This document shows, one piece after another, positions 11,297 through 20,275 of a DNA stretch of 64,000 bases. Location of the stretch: contig NZ_CP080524.1 of NCBI RefSeq assembly GCF_024746795.1, forward strand, positions 2,086,001-2,150,000, written 5' to 3'. A model generated the notes under the pieces. That model did not search any database and was not told the origin of the DNA. It worked only from the letters and a program-made list of their open reading frames with translations. The stretch's first letter is position 1; every line of letters starts with the position of its first letter. The position numbers and the translations under genes were made by a program. This DNA comes from Mesorhizobium sp. AR10. GTDB taxonomy: Bacteria; Pseudomonadota; Alphaproteobacteria; Rhizobiales; Rhizobiaceae.

Positions 11297-12251
11297 CTAG
11301 ACCCACCATTGCCCGGCGTTTACGACAGCCCGTCTCGAATTGAAGACGCTGCTGTCGTTCTCGGCCAGCACCAGCATCGCTTCACGGATGGCGCCGGCGG
11401 TTTCCGGCTGCACCGGCGTCAGCGGCAAGCGAACATCGGCACTCAGTCCAAGGGGCAAGGTGCAATGCATACTTCACCGGGATTGGATTGCTCTCCAGTT
11501 CCAGGGCCGCGATGAGCGGCCGCAGCCGATGATGTATGGCCCTGGCACTGTGGTGATCTCCGGCGCGGCACGCATCGTGCATTTCGACGCACAGGCGGGG
11601 CGCGACGTTGGAGACCACGGAAATCGTGCCGCGGCCGCCCATCGTGTTGAAGCCGAACGATGTCGAATCATGGCCGGAGAACTGGATGAAGCGGTCTCCC
11701 AGAGCAGCGGCAAGCGATGACGGCCGGTTCAGATCGCCAGTCGCGTCCTTGATGCCGATAATGGTCGGGATTTGCGCCAGGCGCTCGATCGTTTCCCGGG
11801 ACAGGTCGACGCCGGTGCGAGCCGGAACATTGTAGACGATGATCGGAATCCTGACCTTGCGGGCGATGGCCTCGAAATGGCGGTAGATGCCTTCCTGCGT
11901 CGGCCTGTTGTAGTACGGCGTCACGATCAGGGCGGCATCGGCGCCAAAAGCTTCCGCCGCGGTGGTAAAGGCGATCGTCGCTTCGGTGTTGTTGGTGCCG
12001 GTGCCGGCGATGACCGGCACCCTGCCGCTGGCGACCTTCACGCACCGGGCAAGGACGTCGAGACGTTCTTCCCAGGACAAGGTCGGCGCCTCGCCGGTGG
12101 TGCCGCAAGGGACCAGGCCGTCGATCCCCTGTTCGATCTGCCATTCCAGCAGGGTCGTCAGGCCGGGCAGGTCGACTTCTCCATTTGAGAATGGCGTCAC
12201 CAGTGCGGTCATGGCGCCATGCAGGCGCAATCGTGCTTGTTCAGGTTTCAT
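11297..12251 (-). pseudogene. Dihydrodipicolinate synthase family gene with a C-terminal frameshift
   Basis: A DapA/NAL superfamily aldolase. Residues 1-270 read well: 'PCGTTGEAPTLSWEE' (pyruvate-binding Thr-Thr), 'YNVPARTG' (catalytic Tyr) and 'IGIKDATGDL' (Schiff-base Lys). After 'PVKYALHLA' the frame becomes unlike the family. Reading on in another frame from the GGGG run at 11452-11455 restores 'GLSADVRLPLTPVQPETAG' and ends at 11297. One extra base in that run explains this, so the gene is either broken or misread there. Unbroken length would be about 317 residues. Its start overlaps the upstream hypothetical gene (ATGA). If active it would condense or cleave pyruvate with an aldehyde. 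Confidence 0.8.
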
Positions 12252-12673
12252 GGTGGACAGTTTCCTTTTGCCGGTTTGGACAGCCCTTCTGCTTGCGGGC
12301 TCTCATCTGCATCTAGAAATGAGGAAATCAGCGAGGCGAGAACCGCGGCGGGCAAATCCGTATGTTCCGTTCTGAACCGCTTTGGCACTGTTCCGGGGAG
12401 AACCGCCATCGGTCGAACGGTGCACGTCCAGCGACTTCCAGAGCTGCTGACGTTCGTTACTGAGCGGCCGGGGCTCGACTTGGCGACCAGCAACATGGCG
12501 GCATCGAGCGTGGCGCCGGCCTCGACCAGGTCGGCAAATCGCCGGCCAGTGGGGCACGATCTGTCGAGGGACAGGGTGCGTGCGGCTTCCCACAACTGGT
12601 GGTCGAGAAGCCTGCGCGTATCCGTCAAGCGCTCGAGCAGGCTGCTCAGATCGGTGAGGTCGGGGGTTTCCAT
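12248..12673 (-). CDS. Hypothetical protein
   Basis: 141 residues, beginning METPDLTDLSSLLERL. The N-terminal half is probably helical ('RRLLDHQLWEAARTL'); the C-terminal half holds no motif I know, and no membrane segment is seen. Its stop overlaps the start of the dapA-like gene by 4 bases, which supports translation and places both in one operon with the two small genes upstream. Function unknown. Confidence 0.5.
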   Translation of the reverse strand: METPDLTDLSSLLERLTDTRRLLDHQLWEAARTLSLDRSCPTGRRFADLVEAGATLDAAMLLVAKSSPGRSVTNVSSSGSRWTCTVRPMAVLPGTVPKRFRTEHTDLPAAVLASLISSFLDADESPQAEGLSKPAKGNCPP

Positions 12674-12747
12674 GATTGGCTACCGCAATGTGCCCGAAAG
12701 AATTCTGACGTCAGCGGTTGGATGGCTTCGTCCAGGCCGGTGGCTGC

Positions 12748-12990
12748 TCAGTTGAACAGCGAGAGGCGTGCGGACCGGGGAGCGAATCGTATCGCGCCGG
12801 CCTGGTGGTCGCTCTCCATGGTCGCGAAACGGATCGCGGAAAGCCTGTCGGCGAAAACGCCGCCTGTCTGCCCCTGTTCGTCGCGGGCGATCCAATGGCC
12901 GTCGCCATCGAGCCCGATGACGAAGCGATGATGAGCATTCGACGTTCGTACGGGGTTAGGCATGATTATTCTCTTTTGGTATCGGATCAC
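12748..12990 (-). CDS. Small hypothetical protein
   Basis: 80 residues from the ATG at 12990, or 71 from the ATG at 12963 (MPNPVRTSNAHH). The core 'FVIGLDGDGHWIARDEQGQ' followed by 'GGVFADRLSAIRFA' resembles a small uncharacterised rhizobial family with a 'GxDGxGxWxARD' core and an Ala/Phe-rich helix. The upstream start makes an ATGA overlap with the 62-residue gene, favouring 12990. No function is known to me. Confidence 0.55.
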   Translation of the reverse strand: MIRYQKRIIMPNPVRTSNAHHRFVIGLDGDGHWIARDEQGQTGGVFADRLSAIRFATMESDHQAGAIRFAPRSARLSLFN

Positions 12991-13175
12991 GAAAGCGAGG
13001 CGGCGATCGCCGCGGCAGTCAGCAGGAAGCCGATTGTCAGCAGCGCCTTGGTCAATCTGAACGGTGCGGTTGATGGTGCCCTGGTATCGCGGATGGCTGC
13101 CTTGATGTCGGCTTTCACAGACGACACTGGCAGCGGGCGATGGGTGGGCACATAAAGTCCGTGGCTACGATACAT
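12987..13175 (-). CDS. Small predicted membrane protein
   Basis: 62 residues, with a polar basic first half and one C-terminal membrane helix ('LLTIGFLLTAAAIAASL'). A 'GAAAAAAGAAGGGAAATCC' purine-rich run lies just before the ATG. It heads a run of small overlapping genes leading into the dapA-like gene. Function unknown. Confidence 0.5.
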   Translation of the reverse strand: MYRSHGLYVPTHRPLPVSSVKADIKAAIRDTRAPSTAPFRLTKALLTIGFLLTAAAIAASLS

Positions 13176-13419
13176 CGGATTTCCCTTCTTTTTTCGCGGT
13201 CGCCGTCACGAGCGACTGCCTGCAGCGGTTAAAACCTGGCTGCTTCGAGAAAAATAGAAGGCTCGGCATTTGTATTCGAGACAGAGGAACAGGGAAAAAT
13301 ATCAAAAAGTCATATGTGTCCTTGGGGCTTGCCAAATGGGCCGATCAGGCTTCAGAAAACCTCGATGGTTGTCGAAACCACCTTTCGTCGCGCTTGGCGT
13401 GGAGATGAAGGAAGAACAG

Positions 13420-15210
13420 ATGCTCGATATGGCACCATCGAAACAGGCGGCGACATGGCTTTCCTCGTTTGCGCGCGCGCTCGAAGCGCGCGACGCAGCG
13501 GCCGTGTCCAACCTGTTCGTAGAGGACTGCTACTGGCGCGATCTCTTGACCTTCACCTGGAACATCAAGACCATGGAAGGCCGCGCGGCGATCAGGAATA
13601 TGCTGGACGCGACGCTGGCGACGACAAAGCCGGCCGCATGGCAACTCGCCGGCGAGGCGACCTCAGACGAAGGCACGGTGGAAGCCTGGTTCACCTTCGA
13701 GACGTCATCGGCCCACGGCCAGGGCATAATGCGCTTGCAGGACGGCCGATGCCGGACGCTGTTCACGGCAATGAGCGACCTCAAGGGATTTGAAGAGCGC
13801 AAGGGTCCTGCGCGGCCTCTGGGTGTACGCCACAAGGCCGATCCGGACCGCGAGACCTGGTCGGAGGCGAGGGCGCGAGAGACGCGGGATCTCGGCGCCA
13901 GCGAGCAGCCCTACTGCCTGGTCATCGGTGGCGGCCAGGGCGGCATCATGCTGGGCGCGCGGCTACGGCAACTGGGCGTGCCCGCGCTCGTCATCGAGAA
14001 AAATGCCCGGGCCGGCGATTCCTGGCGCAAGCGCTATCGCACGCTCGTGCTGCACGATCCGGTCTGGTACGACCATCTGCCTTACATTCCGTTTCCGGAA
14101 AACTGGCCGGTGTTCACGCCCAAGGACAAGATGGGCGACTGGCTGGAAATGTATACGCGCGTCATGGAGCTCAATTACTGGGTCGCCACGAAATGCGTCA
14201 GCGCCGCCTATGACGAGGCCGAGAAAATCTGGACGGTCGTGGTGGATCGCGTCGGCCAGCGCATCACGCTGAAGCCGAAGCACATCGTCTTCGCGACCGG
14301 CGCCTATGGCCCGCCCAGGCAGATCGACCTGGCCGGCGCCGACCTGTTCCAGGGCGAACTGCTGCATTCCAGCCAGTATTCCAGTGGTGAGAAGTTTCGC
14401 GGCAAGAAGGTCTCCGTCATCGGCGCGGCAAGTTCGGGACATGATGTCTGCGTCGACCTGTGGGAGAGCGGCGCTGAGGTGACCATGGTCCAGCGGTCGC
14501 CGACGACGGTGGTCAAATCGGATACGCTGATGGAGGTCGGCTTCGAGATCTTTTCCGAGAAGGCGCTGGCGCGCGGCATCACCACCGAGAAGGCCGACAT
14601 CATCGTCGCCTCGATGCCGTTCGCGCTGCTGCCGAAAGGCCAGCAAGCGCTCTACGAAGTCATCAAGGCGCGCGATGCGGCATTCTATGACCGGCTGCGC
14701 GGCGCGGGTTTCGCGCTTGATTTCGGCGAGGACGAGACCGGACTGCTGATGAAGGCCTACCGCACCGGCTCGGGTTTCTACATCGATGTCGGCGCTTCGG
14801 ATCTGATCATCGATGGCGAGATCGGCATCCGCAGCGGGGTGGCGATCAAATCGCTGACGCCGACAGGGATATTGTTCGACGACGGCACCGAACTGGCGAC
14901 CGACGCGATCATCTCCTGCACCGGCTATCAGTCGATGAACGAGACCGTGGCGGGGATCGTTTCGCGCGAGGTCGCCGACAAGGTCGGCCCGTGCTGGGGT
15001 CTGGGCTCCGGCATGAAGGGCGATCCGGGGCCATGGCAAGGCGAGTTGCGGAACATGTGGAAGCCGACCGCGCAGGATGCGCTGTGGTTCCATGGCGGCA
15101 ATTTGGCGCTGTCACGTTTCTATTCGAAATTCGTGGCGCTGCAGATCAAGGCGCGGATGGAAGGTATTGCTACGCCGGTGTATGGGGCGCCGAGCAACGC
15201 AGGACGGTGA
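13420..15210 (+). CDS. SnoaL-flavin monooxygenase fusion protein
   Basis: 596 residues from the ATG at 13420, chosen because AAGGAAG sits 5 bases before it; the frame is open to 13270. Residues 1-125 look like a SnoaL/NTF2-like domain ('FARALEARDAAAVSNLFVED'). Residues 165-590 are a class B flavin monooxygenase: FAD site 'IGGGQGGIMLG' (about 169-179), the FMO fingerprint FxGxxxHxxxY seen as 'FQGELLHSSQY', and an NADP site 'VIGAASSGHDVC' in which the usual second glycine is Ala. Related proteins are annotated as YUCCA- or Baeyer-Villiger-like. The substrate is unknown. The gene stands alone on the plus strand. Confidence 0.87.
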   Translation: MLDMAPSKQAATWLSSFARALEARDAAAVSNLFVEDCYWRDLLTFTWNIKTMEGRAAIRNMLDATLATTKPAAWQLAGEATSDEGTVEAWFTFETSSAHGQGIMRLQDGRCRTLFTAMSDLKGFEERKGPARPLGVRHKADPDRETWSEARARETRDLGASEQPYCLVIGGGQGGIMLGARLRQLGVPALVIEKNARAGDSWRKRYRTLVLHDPVWYDHLPYIPFPENWPVFTPKDKMGDWLEMYTRVMELNYWVATKCVSAAYDEAEKIWTVVVDRVGQRITLKPKHIVFATGAYGPPRQIDLAGADLFQGELLHSSQYSSGEKFRGKKVSVIGAASSGHDVCVDLWESGAEVTMVQRSPTTVVKSDTLMEVGFEIFSEKALARGITTEKADIIVASMPFALLPKGQQALYEVIKARDAAFYDRLRGAGFALDFGEDETGLLMKAYRTGSGFYIDVGASDLIIDGEIGIRSGVAIKSLTPTGILFDDGTELATDAIISCTGYQSMNETVAGIVSREVADKVGPCWGLGSGMKGDPGPWQGELRNMWKPTAQDALWFHGGNLALSRFYSKFVALQIKARMEGIATPVYGAPSNAGR

Positions 15211-15215
15211 AGTTC

Positions 15216-15365
15216 GATCTCCCCCTTGAGGGGGAGATCGCCGGTAGGCCAGAGGGGGTTGGTCTGACTGGGCTCGGCCTCTTGCGACAGATGGAGGTTG
15301 GCGCTTCACGCGCGGCGACCCCCTCTGTCGCCTTCGCGACATCTCCCCCTCGAGGGGGGAGATCA
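15216..15365. repeat. Intergenic palindromic repeat element
   Basis: A 150-base unit bounded by two hairpins (15216-15239, 'gatctcccccttgaggggga' on; and 15341-15364, 'atctccccctcgagggggga' on). Inside them a second inverted pair, 'cagagggggtt' (15251 region) and 'gaccccctctg' (15317 region), gives a nested structure. It lies just past the monooxygenase stop and before the convergent ridA-like gene, as expected for a dispersed rhizobial intergenic palindrome of the RIME type. Whether it is repeated elsewhere cannot be seen here. Confidence 0.7.
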
Positions 15366-15507
15366 CCCACGCCCGAAATGCCTGGCAGCGATGTCCACAT
15401 GCGTTTTGATGCGCGTGAGGTTCAAAGCGTTCGGTCTCGCTGAGATCGTCCGCCGCCTCGTTCGGCTACCATGTGCCGCCGGCGCCTGCCTCCGTTCGAT
15501 CGTCCTG

Positions 15508-15873
15508 TCAAACCGGCCTGTAGGCGACGGCTTCGACCTCGATCTTGATATCGATCATCAGCCGCGATTCGACGGTGGTGCGGGCCGGCGGATTCTCAGG
15601 AAAATGTCTGGCATAGACAGTATTGAAGGCGCCGAAATCGCGCGCGTCTTCGAGCCAGACCGTGGTCTTGACCACATCGTCCATGGTGCAGCCGGCCAGC
15701 GCAAGTGCCGCCGTCACATTCGAAAGCACCTGCTCGGTCTGCTCGGCGATGCCGCCCTTGACCACCAAGCCATCGCTGCCGACCGGAACCTGGCCGGAGA
15801 CATAGACGAAATCGCCGGCTCGGACGGCCGGGGACAGCGGGACATGGGATGTTCCAAAACACTGTTTGGGCAA
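15508..15873 (-). CDS. RidA/YjgF/YER057c family protein
   Basis: 121 residues, normal length. Features: 'PLSPAVRAGDFVYVSGQVP' near the N-terminus, 'QVLSNVTAALALAGCTMDDVVKTTVW' in the middle, and 'PARTTVE', which carries the Arg needed for imine deamination in active RidA proteins. Family knowledge: RidA hydrolyses reactive enamines and imines made by PLP enzymes; other clades act in catabolic pathways. It is read towards the monooxygenase gene with the repeat element between them. Confidence 0.88.
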   Translation of the reverse strand: MPKQCFGTSHVPLSPAVRAGDFVYVSGQVPVGSDGLVVKGGIAEQTEQVLSNVTAALALAGCTMDDVVKTTVWLEDARDFGAFNTVYARHFPENPPARTTVESRLMIDIKIEVEAVAYRPV

Positions 15874-16094
15874 GGAAAAAGCCTCCTTTGAAGTGGCGGG
15901 ACGCCTGCAATCCCGTTTTTTCCGGACCCTCTACGCCTCACGATACGGTCCTCATAGAGGCCTTGTCGGGAAGCAACGGTTTTTGAAATGCATGTTGCTT
16001 TCTTGCAAGAGCATCAGCATCTTGCGCGCCGCCGGCGGGTGATCACGGACCTGACCACCAAGCGGCCGGACGCATTCCCAGACAAGAGAGAAAA

Positions 16095-16580
16095 ATGACC
16101 TACGACAAGAATCCGTTTCCGGCCGGCGATGCCGATCGTCATGCGCTTTGGGAGATGTTGGTGCGTCGCGACATCGACGCGTTCCTTGGCCAGGACTGGT
16201 CGATGGTCGAGGACGATTTCGTTGCCGCAAGCTTCTTCGGCATGCACGCCCATTTCCTCAGCGACGCGGACTCCTGGCGGCTACAGTTCCCGACGCTCGA
16301 ATCCTATCGCGACGAGTGGCTGCGCCAGGCGAAGGAAACGGCGGCGACAGAGTTTGCCGAGCCGCTGCGCGAGGCGCTGTTTCGCGTCACCAACATGCGC
16401 GACATCGATGTCGACGGCGATCGCGCCGTGCTGCACAAGAAGTTCAATGGTTCGGTCGCCAAGGCCGACGGCAGCGCCGACAGGCTAAAATGGCAGACGC
16501 TCTATTTCTGCACGAAGGTGGGCGGCCACTGGAAGATAGCTGGCTTTGTCGGCTACATGCCGCATCCTTTGGGCAGCTAG
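16095..16580 (+). CDS. NTF2/SnoaL-like hypothetical protein
   Basis: 161 residues. The N-terminal helix region 'ALWEMLVRRDIDAFLGQDW', the strand run 'RDIDVDGDRAVLHKKF' and the closing 'WQTLYFCTKVGGHWKIAGFVGYMP' fit the cone-shaped NTF2/SnoaL fold. A 'GACAAGAGAGAAAA' purine stretch precedes the ATG. No catalytic residues can be assigned. It is divergent from the ridA-like gene (222-base gap, where nothing else is seen). Confidence 0.6.
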   Translation: MTYDKNPFPAGDADRHALWEMLVRRDIDAFLGQDWSMVEDDFVAASFFGMHAHFLSDADSWRLQFPTLESYRDEWLRQAKETAATEFAEPLREALFRVTNMRDIDVDGDRAVLHKKFNGSVAKADGSADRLKWQTLYFCTKVGGHWKIAGFVGYMPHPLGS

Positions 16581-16622
16581 GAGGGAAAGGCCAACGACGC
16601 GTCCATCAACGACGGCGGGCGG

Positions 16623-16889
16623 CTAACGGCTCGGTTGGCCTTCGCTCACGAACACGCTGGCCTCCCTGGCCGCCGCCGTGAATGCGCGTCGCGCCGTGCC
16701 AACCGCACGCCGCTGCTCCATCGCATCCATCTGGGCTTTCAGGGCCGACCGGTACTTCGGCCCGCGACTCTCGTCTGGCCATTTGTCGAGCAGAAGCGAG
16801 GCGGCCTGGACCGTCCCTGTCACGGTCAGGAGGCTTCCAATCGGCTCACTCTCGATCGTCACGGAAACATCGAATTGTTCATCACGCAT
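16623..16889 (-). CDS. DUF982 family protein
   Basis: About 88 residues from the ATG at 16889 (an in-frame ATG at 16946 would add 19). The pattern 'SLLTVTGTVQAASLLLDKWP', 'YRSALKAQMDAM' and 'ARRAFTAAAREASVFV' matches the small DUF982 proteins common in Mesorhizobium and relatives. Function is not established. It lies downstream of another small gene on the same strand. Confidence 0.65.
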   Translation of the reverse strand: MRDEQFDVSVTIESEPIGSLLTVTGTVQAASLLLDKWPDESRGPKYRSALKAQMDAMEQRRAVGTARRAFTAAAREASVFVSEGQPSR

Positions 16890-16951
16890 TGACGCAAACT
16901 CCTCAACTCTACCGGGCAGAACGGCGCTCTGGAGTATTCGTTCCAAATAGA

Positions 16952-17182
16952 CTAGCGGGACCGGTGGTCGAACACGACCCCCATGGTCCTACCAATTGCC
17001 GTCATGACGATCAGCTCGACCAGGTCGTCGTCGCTGTCTGTGCAAGCAGGACCAATCCGGCGGACGGCATCCAGTGCGGCCCTAGTCGATATGGTGTCGC
17101 CGGCACGGAATTTTGAAAGCGCAGATGTAACAAGTCCTTGGGCTGTCAGGTCAACGACAGCCACCCTCGGCACGACGTTCAT
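16952..17182 (-). CDS. Small hypothetical protein
   Basis: 76 residues from the ATG at 17182, which has a strong AGGAGG ribosome site 6 bases upstream; the longer frame to 17305 lacks one. The sequence 'STRAALDAVRRIGPACTDSDDDLVELIVMTAIGRTM' is predicted helical and ends in a His-Arg tail. I recall similar short rhizobial proteins but no function. It is followed after 62 bases by the DUF982 gene. Confidence 0.6.
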   Translation of the reverse strand: MNVVPRVAVVDLTAQGLVTSALSKFRAGDTISTRAALDAVRRIGPACTDSDDDLVELIVMTAIGRTMGVVFDHRSR

Positions 17183-17461
17183 TGGCCTCCTCCTGCCATG
17201 AACCCTCTCCGGTGAGAATGATACGCCGACCGGCAGCAAGCGCCAGCGAAATGGTGGTCCGACCAGAGTCACTGGCGACACCCTGCCGCCAGATTTGTTC
17301 AGCAATCACTGATGTTCCCGAGACAGCCAGCGGTGACGATCTGCAGGGTGCTCAGAAGCGCCGTCAGCCAGCTGTGCGCAACACGGCGCGGTTGGCCATG
17401 GGCGCTCGACGGGCTGTGATCCGGTTGATAAGCCCGTCTGCGAAGGAGCCTTGAGTCGACC

Positions 17462-18961
17462 ATGACCGTTGCGATCGAGATGGGACACACGACCGCAGGC
17501 GCCCCGGCGACCCTGGATCTTGAGGAATTGCTGGCGACCCGCCTTTTGGTGCAGGGCAATTCCGGCTCCGGCAAATCGCATCTTTTGCGCCGGCTCTTGG
17601 AGCAGAGCGCGCCCTGGGTGCAGCAGACCATCATCGACCCCGAGGGCGACTTCGTCTCGCTGGGCGACCGTTTCGGCCATTTGGTGATCGATGCCGAGGA
17701 GCATACCGAGCGCGGCCTGCAGAGCGCCGGCGAGCGGGCGCGCCTGCATCGCGTCTCCACCGTGCTCAATCTCGAAGGGCTCGACGCCGAGAACCAGATG
17801 CGGCGCGCCGCCGCCTTCCTCGGCGGGCTGTTCGAGGTCGCCCGCGACCACTGGTACCCGATGCTGGTGGTGGTGGACGAGGCGCAATTGTTCGCACCGG
17901 CGGTCGCCGGCGAGGTGTCGGACGAGGCGCGCAAGCTCTCGCTCGGGGCCATGACCAATTTGATGTGCCGCGGCCGCAAGCGCGGGCTTGCCGGCATCAT
18001 CGCCACGCAGCGGCTGGCCAAGCTCGCCAAGAACGTCGCCGCCGAGGCGTCCAATTTCCTCATGGGCCGAACCTTTCTCGATATCGACATGGCGCGCGCC
18101 GCCGATCTTCTCGGCATGGAGCGGCGCCAGGCGGAAGCTTTTCGCGATCTGGAGCGCGGGCAGTTCATGGCGCTGGGCCCGGCGCTGTCGCGCCGTCCCC
18201 TGGGGCTGCGCATTGGTCCAACGGATACCCAGCCGCGCAACGGCACCCCGCGCCTCATGCCGCTGCCGGAAGCAGCCCTCGAGGACGCCCGCGCCATCAT
18301 CCTGGCAGCCCCGCCGCCCGAGACTGTCCGGCCGCAACGGCGGTCGTCGCCGGATCTGCTCGACCAGCTGATGGCAGCGAAGTCGGCGACGCGGGAAATC
18401 CGTCCCGAAGTGGTGGAGCAGCCGATCAGCGCCGAGGATCTGGCGGAACGGCGTGAGCGGATGGACCGCATTCTGCGCGCCGTGTTGGCGGAGCCCGACG
18501 CGGGGTTCCGTGTCATCGGCGTGCTTTATCAGGAATTCGTGGTCCGCTGCCGGATCGAGGGCCTCGCTTCGGTCGTGCCGGGCCTGCCGGAGTTCCGTCG
18601 CCTGCTGACGCGCGCCCGCGCCGGGCTAGGCTCCGATATGGCAGGGGATGATGCGTGGCAGGATGTCTCGGTCCGCGCCTCGCTTCTGCCCGAGGATATG
18701 CAAGGTGTGTTCATGATGATTGCGCGGGCGGCGAAGGAGGGCTGGCCGTGCCCGAGCGACGCGGCGATTGCCCGCGCCTATGGCTCGCACTCGCTGCGCC
18801 GCGCCCGGCGTCTGCTGACCTATATCGAGGAGCAGGGCCTGATCGTCTGTCAGCTAGACGGCACCGGCCGGCGCACCGTGACGCTGGTCGAACTGGCCTG
18901 GGCAACGGCACCGGGCGACCCCAATGCCGAGGAAGCGGAGCAGGGGAGCTTGGCTGTTTGA
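17462..18961 (+). CDS. HerA/DUF87-type ATP-binding protein
   Basis: 499 residues. Walker A 'QGNSGSGKS' (31-39) and Walker B 'MLVVVDEAQ' (134-142) define a HerA/FtsK-type P-loop ATPase; 'GIIATQRLAKL' is the sensor region. The C-terminal 200 residues contain 'FVVRCRIEGLASVV' and a helical segment with 'YGSHSLRRARRLLTYIEEQGLI', which looks like a winged helix. Unlike the HerA at 55 kb it has no N-terminal HAS-barrel extension and no SIR2 or NurA partner nearby. It probably translocates along DNA; its partner is unknown. Confidence 0.8.
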   Translation: MTVAIEMGHTTAGAPATLDLEELLATRLLVQGNSGSGKSHLLRRLLEQSAPWVQQTIIDPEGDFVSLGDRFGHLVIDAEEHTERGLQSAGERARLHRVSTVLNLEGLDAENQMRRAAAFLGGLFEVARDHWYPMLVVVDEAQLFAPAVAGEVSDEARKLSLGAMTNLMCRGRKRGLAGIIATQRLAKLAKNVAAEASNFLMGRTFLDIDMARAADLLGMERRQAEAFRDLERGQFMALGPALSRRPLGLRIGPTDTQPRNGTPRLMPLPEAALEDARAIILAAPPPETVRPQRRSSPDLLDQLMAAKSATREIRPEVVEQPISAEDLAERRERMDRILRAVLAEPDAGFRVIGVLYQEFVVRCRIEGLASVVPGLPEFRRLLTRARAGLGSDMAGDDAWQDVSVRASLLPEDMQGVFMMIARAAKEGWPCPSDAAIARAYGSHSLRRARRLLTYIEEQGLIVCQLDGTGRRTVTLVELAWATAPGDPNAEEAEQGSLAV

Positions 18962-19099
18962 GGAGCGGTCCCGCTTCGGGCCTTGCCGAGTCCCCGCCAC
19001 GGTTCTTCATGCAAGCGGATGCGCTGAACAAGATGTGTTTCGCGGATTGGCGCGAGGCGCTTTATGATCGCTTGCTGATTCGGTGGGAGAATTGATCCG

Positions 19100-20080
19100 G
19101 TGCGGTTGAGATCTGTTCCGCTGGGTGTCGCCAGCATCCTCGGCTTGCTCATCGTCGTCATCGCCCTGATGGCGTCGGCTCGGTCCTTTGCCGCACGATC
19201 CGATGTCCCGGCCTGGCTGCAGGCCCATGTCGGCGAAGGCGACGGTCAAATCGCACAAGTGGTGCTGGAGAGAGCGCGCGCGCTCTACCTGAAAAAGGTG
19301 AGCCAGGGCGCCGTCAAGAACCCCTGCTACTTTGCCATGGATGCGACGCGCCCCGGCGACCTGGGCAATGGCGTGCTGGGGCGCCGCTACTACGTCATCT
19401 GCGAAGCCGACCAGTCGTTTCGCGCGATTTCGTCGGGCCACGGCAGCGGCCGGAATTTGAAAGGCGTCGTGAATTTCGCCAACGGAAAACGGTGTGCGAA
19501 AAACTTCGGCAATGCCCTGGACTCGTCATTGACGGCCGGCGGCGCCTATATGACCGGCGAGGCGAAAACCTCGTTCAAAGGCTATTACCGCACCGGGGCG
19601 AAAAAGGACGCGGTTTTGCTGCGCACCTTCATACAGTTTGACGGCGAAGGCGAAGCCGCGAACGCCAGACAGCGGGTGATCGGCGGGCACGCGGCGCGGC
19701 TGCTGAGGGGCATGTGCCTTCGCAAAAGCCCGAAGAGCTCTTACGCAGACCATGACGGCTACGTGCCGTTCGGCAAGCTGGTGGACTACGCCGGCGGCCG
19801 CAGCAATGGCTGCACCAGCTGGTCGCCGGCGGATGCAGAACAGATCATCGCGATGGTGAAGGGCAACCCGACGACGCTCTATATCTACCCTGAATCACGC
19901 GACATCGCCGCCGTCGCGAAGGGTTCGGCTGCAGGCGCCTATTGGAACGCGTCCTGCCTGAAGGAAATCGGCGCGCCGAAATTCTGGCCGAGAAAAACCC
20001 TCGAGCCGATCATCGCTCAGTACAAGAAGGATCATCCGGCCCCGCCGCCGCAGCCGTTGCCGATCTGCACGGGGCCGTGA
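19100..20080 (+). CDS. Secreted L,D-transpeptidase-like (YkuD_2-type) protein
   Basis: 326 residues with a GTG start. An N-terminal hydrophobic segment ('GVASILGLLIVVIALMASA') targets it to the periplasm. The region 'ISSGHGSGRNLKGVVNFAN' and the later 'GGRSNGCTSW' (Ser-x-Gly-Cys with a likely catalytic Cys near residue 238) match the murein L,D-transpeptidase catalytic family related to YkuD. Such proteins cross-link or trim peptidoglycan. A Pro-rich tail ends it. The 138 bases before it hold no gene. Confidence 0.65.
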   Translation: MRLRSVPLGVASILGLLIVVIALMASARSFAARSDVPAWLQAHVGEGDGQIAQVVLERARALYLKKVSQGAVKNPCYFAMDATRPGDLGNGVLGRRYYVICEADQSFRAISSGHGSGRNLKGVVNFANGKRCAKNFGNALDSSLTAGGAYMTGEAKTSFKGYYRTGAKKDAVLLRTFIQFDGEGEAANARQRVIGGHAARLLRGMCLRKSPKSSYADHDGYVPFGKLVDYAGGRSNGCTSWSPADAEQIIAMVKGNPTTLYIYPESRDIAAVAKGSAAGAYWNASCLKEIGAPKFWPRKTLEPIIAQYKKDHPAPPPQPLPICTGP

Positions 20081-20275
20081 CGTTCTTGCCCATCGCATTG
20101 ATCTGACACGGCAAGCGCAATGGCCTCAAATGGCGAACAAATAGTTAGAGACGTCCTGGAAGATCTATAACAGGCGGGCTTCATTGGTAGAGCATGACTC
20201 CAGTGTCCAATGCCGGACAAGGTTTGGAGGATAGCGGTAGCCTCGGTTCAAAAGCAGCCGTTCGCTCCTAGCACA

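Noticed and set aside
17462..18961. Second SIR2-HerA or HerA-NurA defence system
   Set aside because: No SIR2, NurA or other nuclease gene adjoins this HerA-like gene; the neighbours are ordinary chromosomal genes.
20171..20275. tRNA-like words 'gcgggcttcattggtagagc' and 'cggttcaaaagc'
   Set aside because: The D-arm-like and T-arm-like parts are too far apart, and no acceptor stem pairs. At best a very old tRNA remnant.
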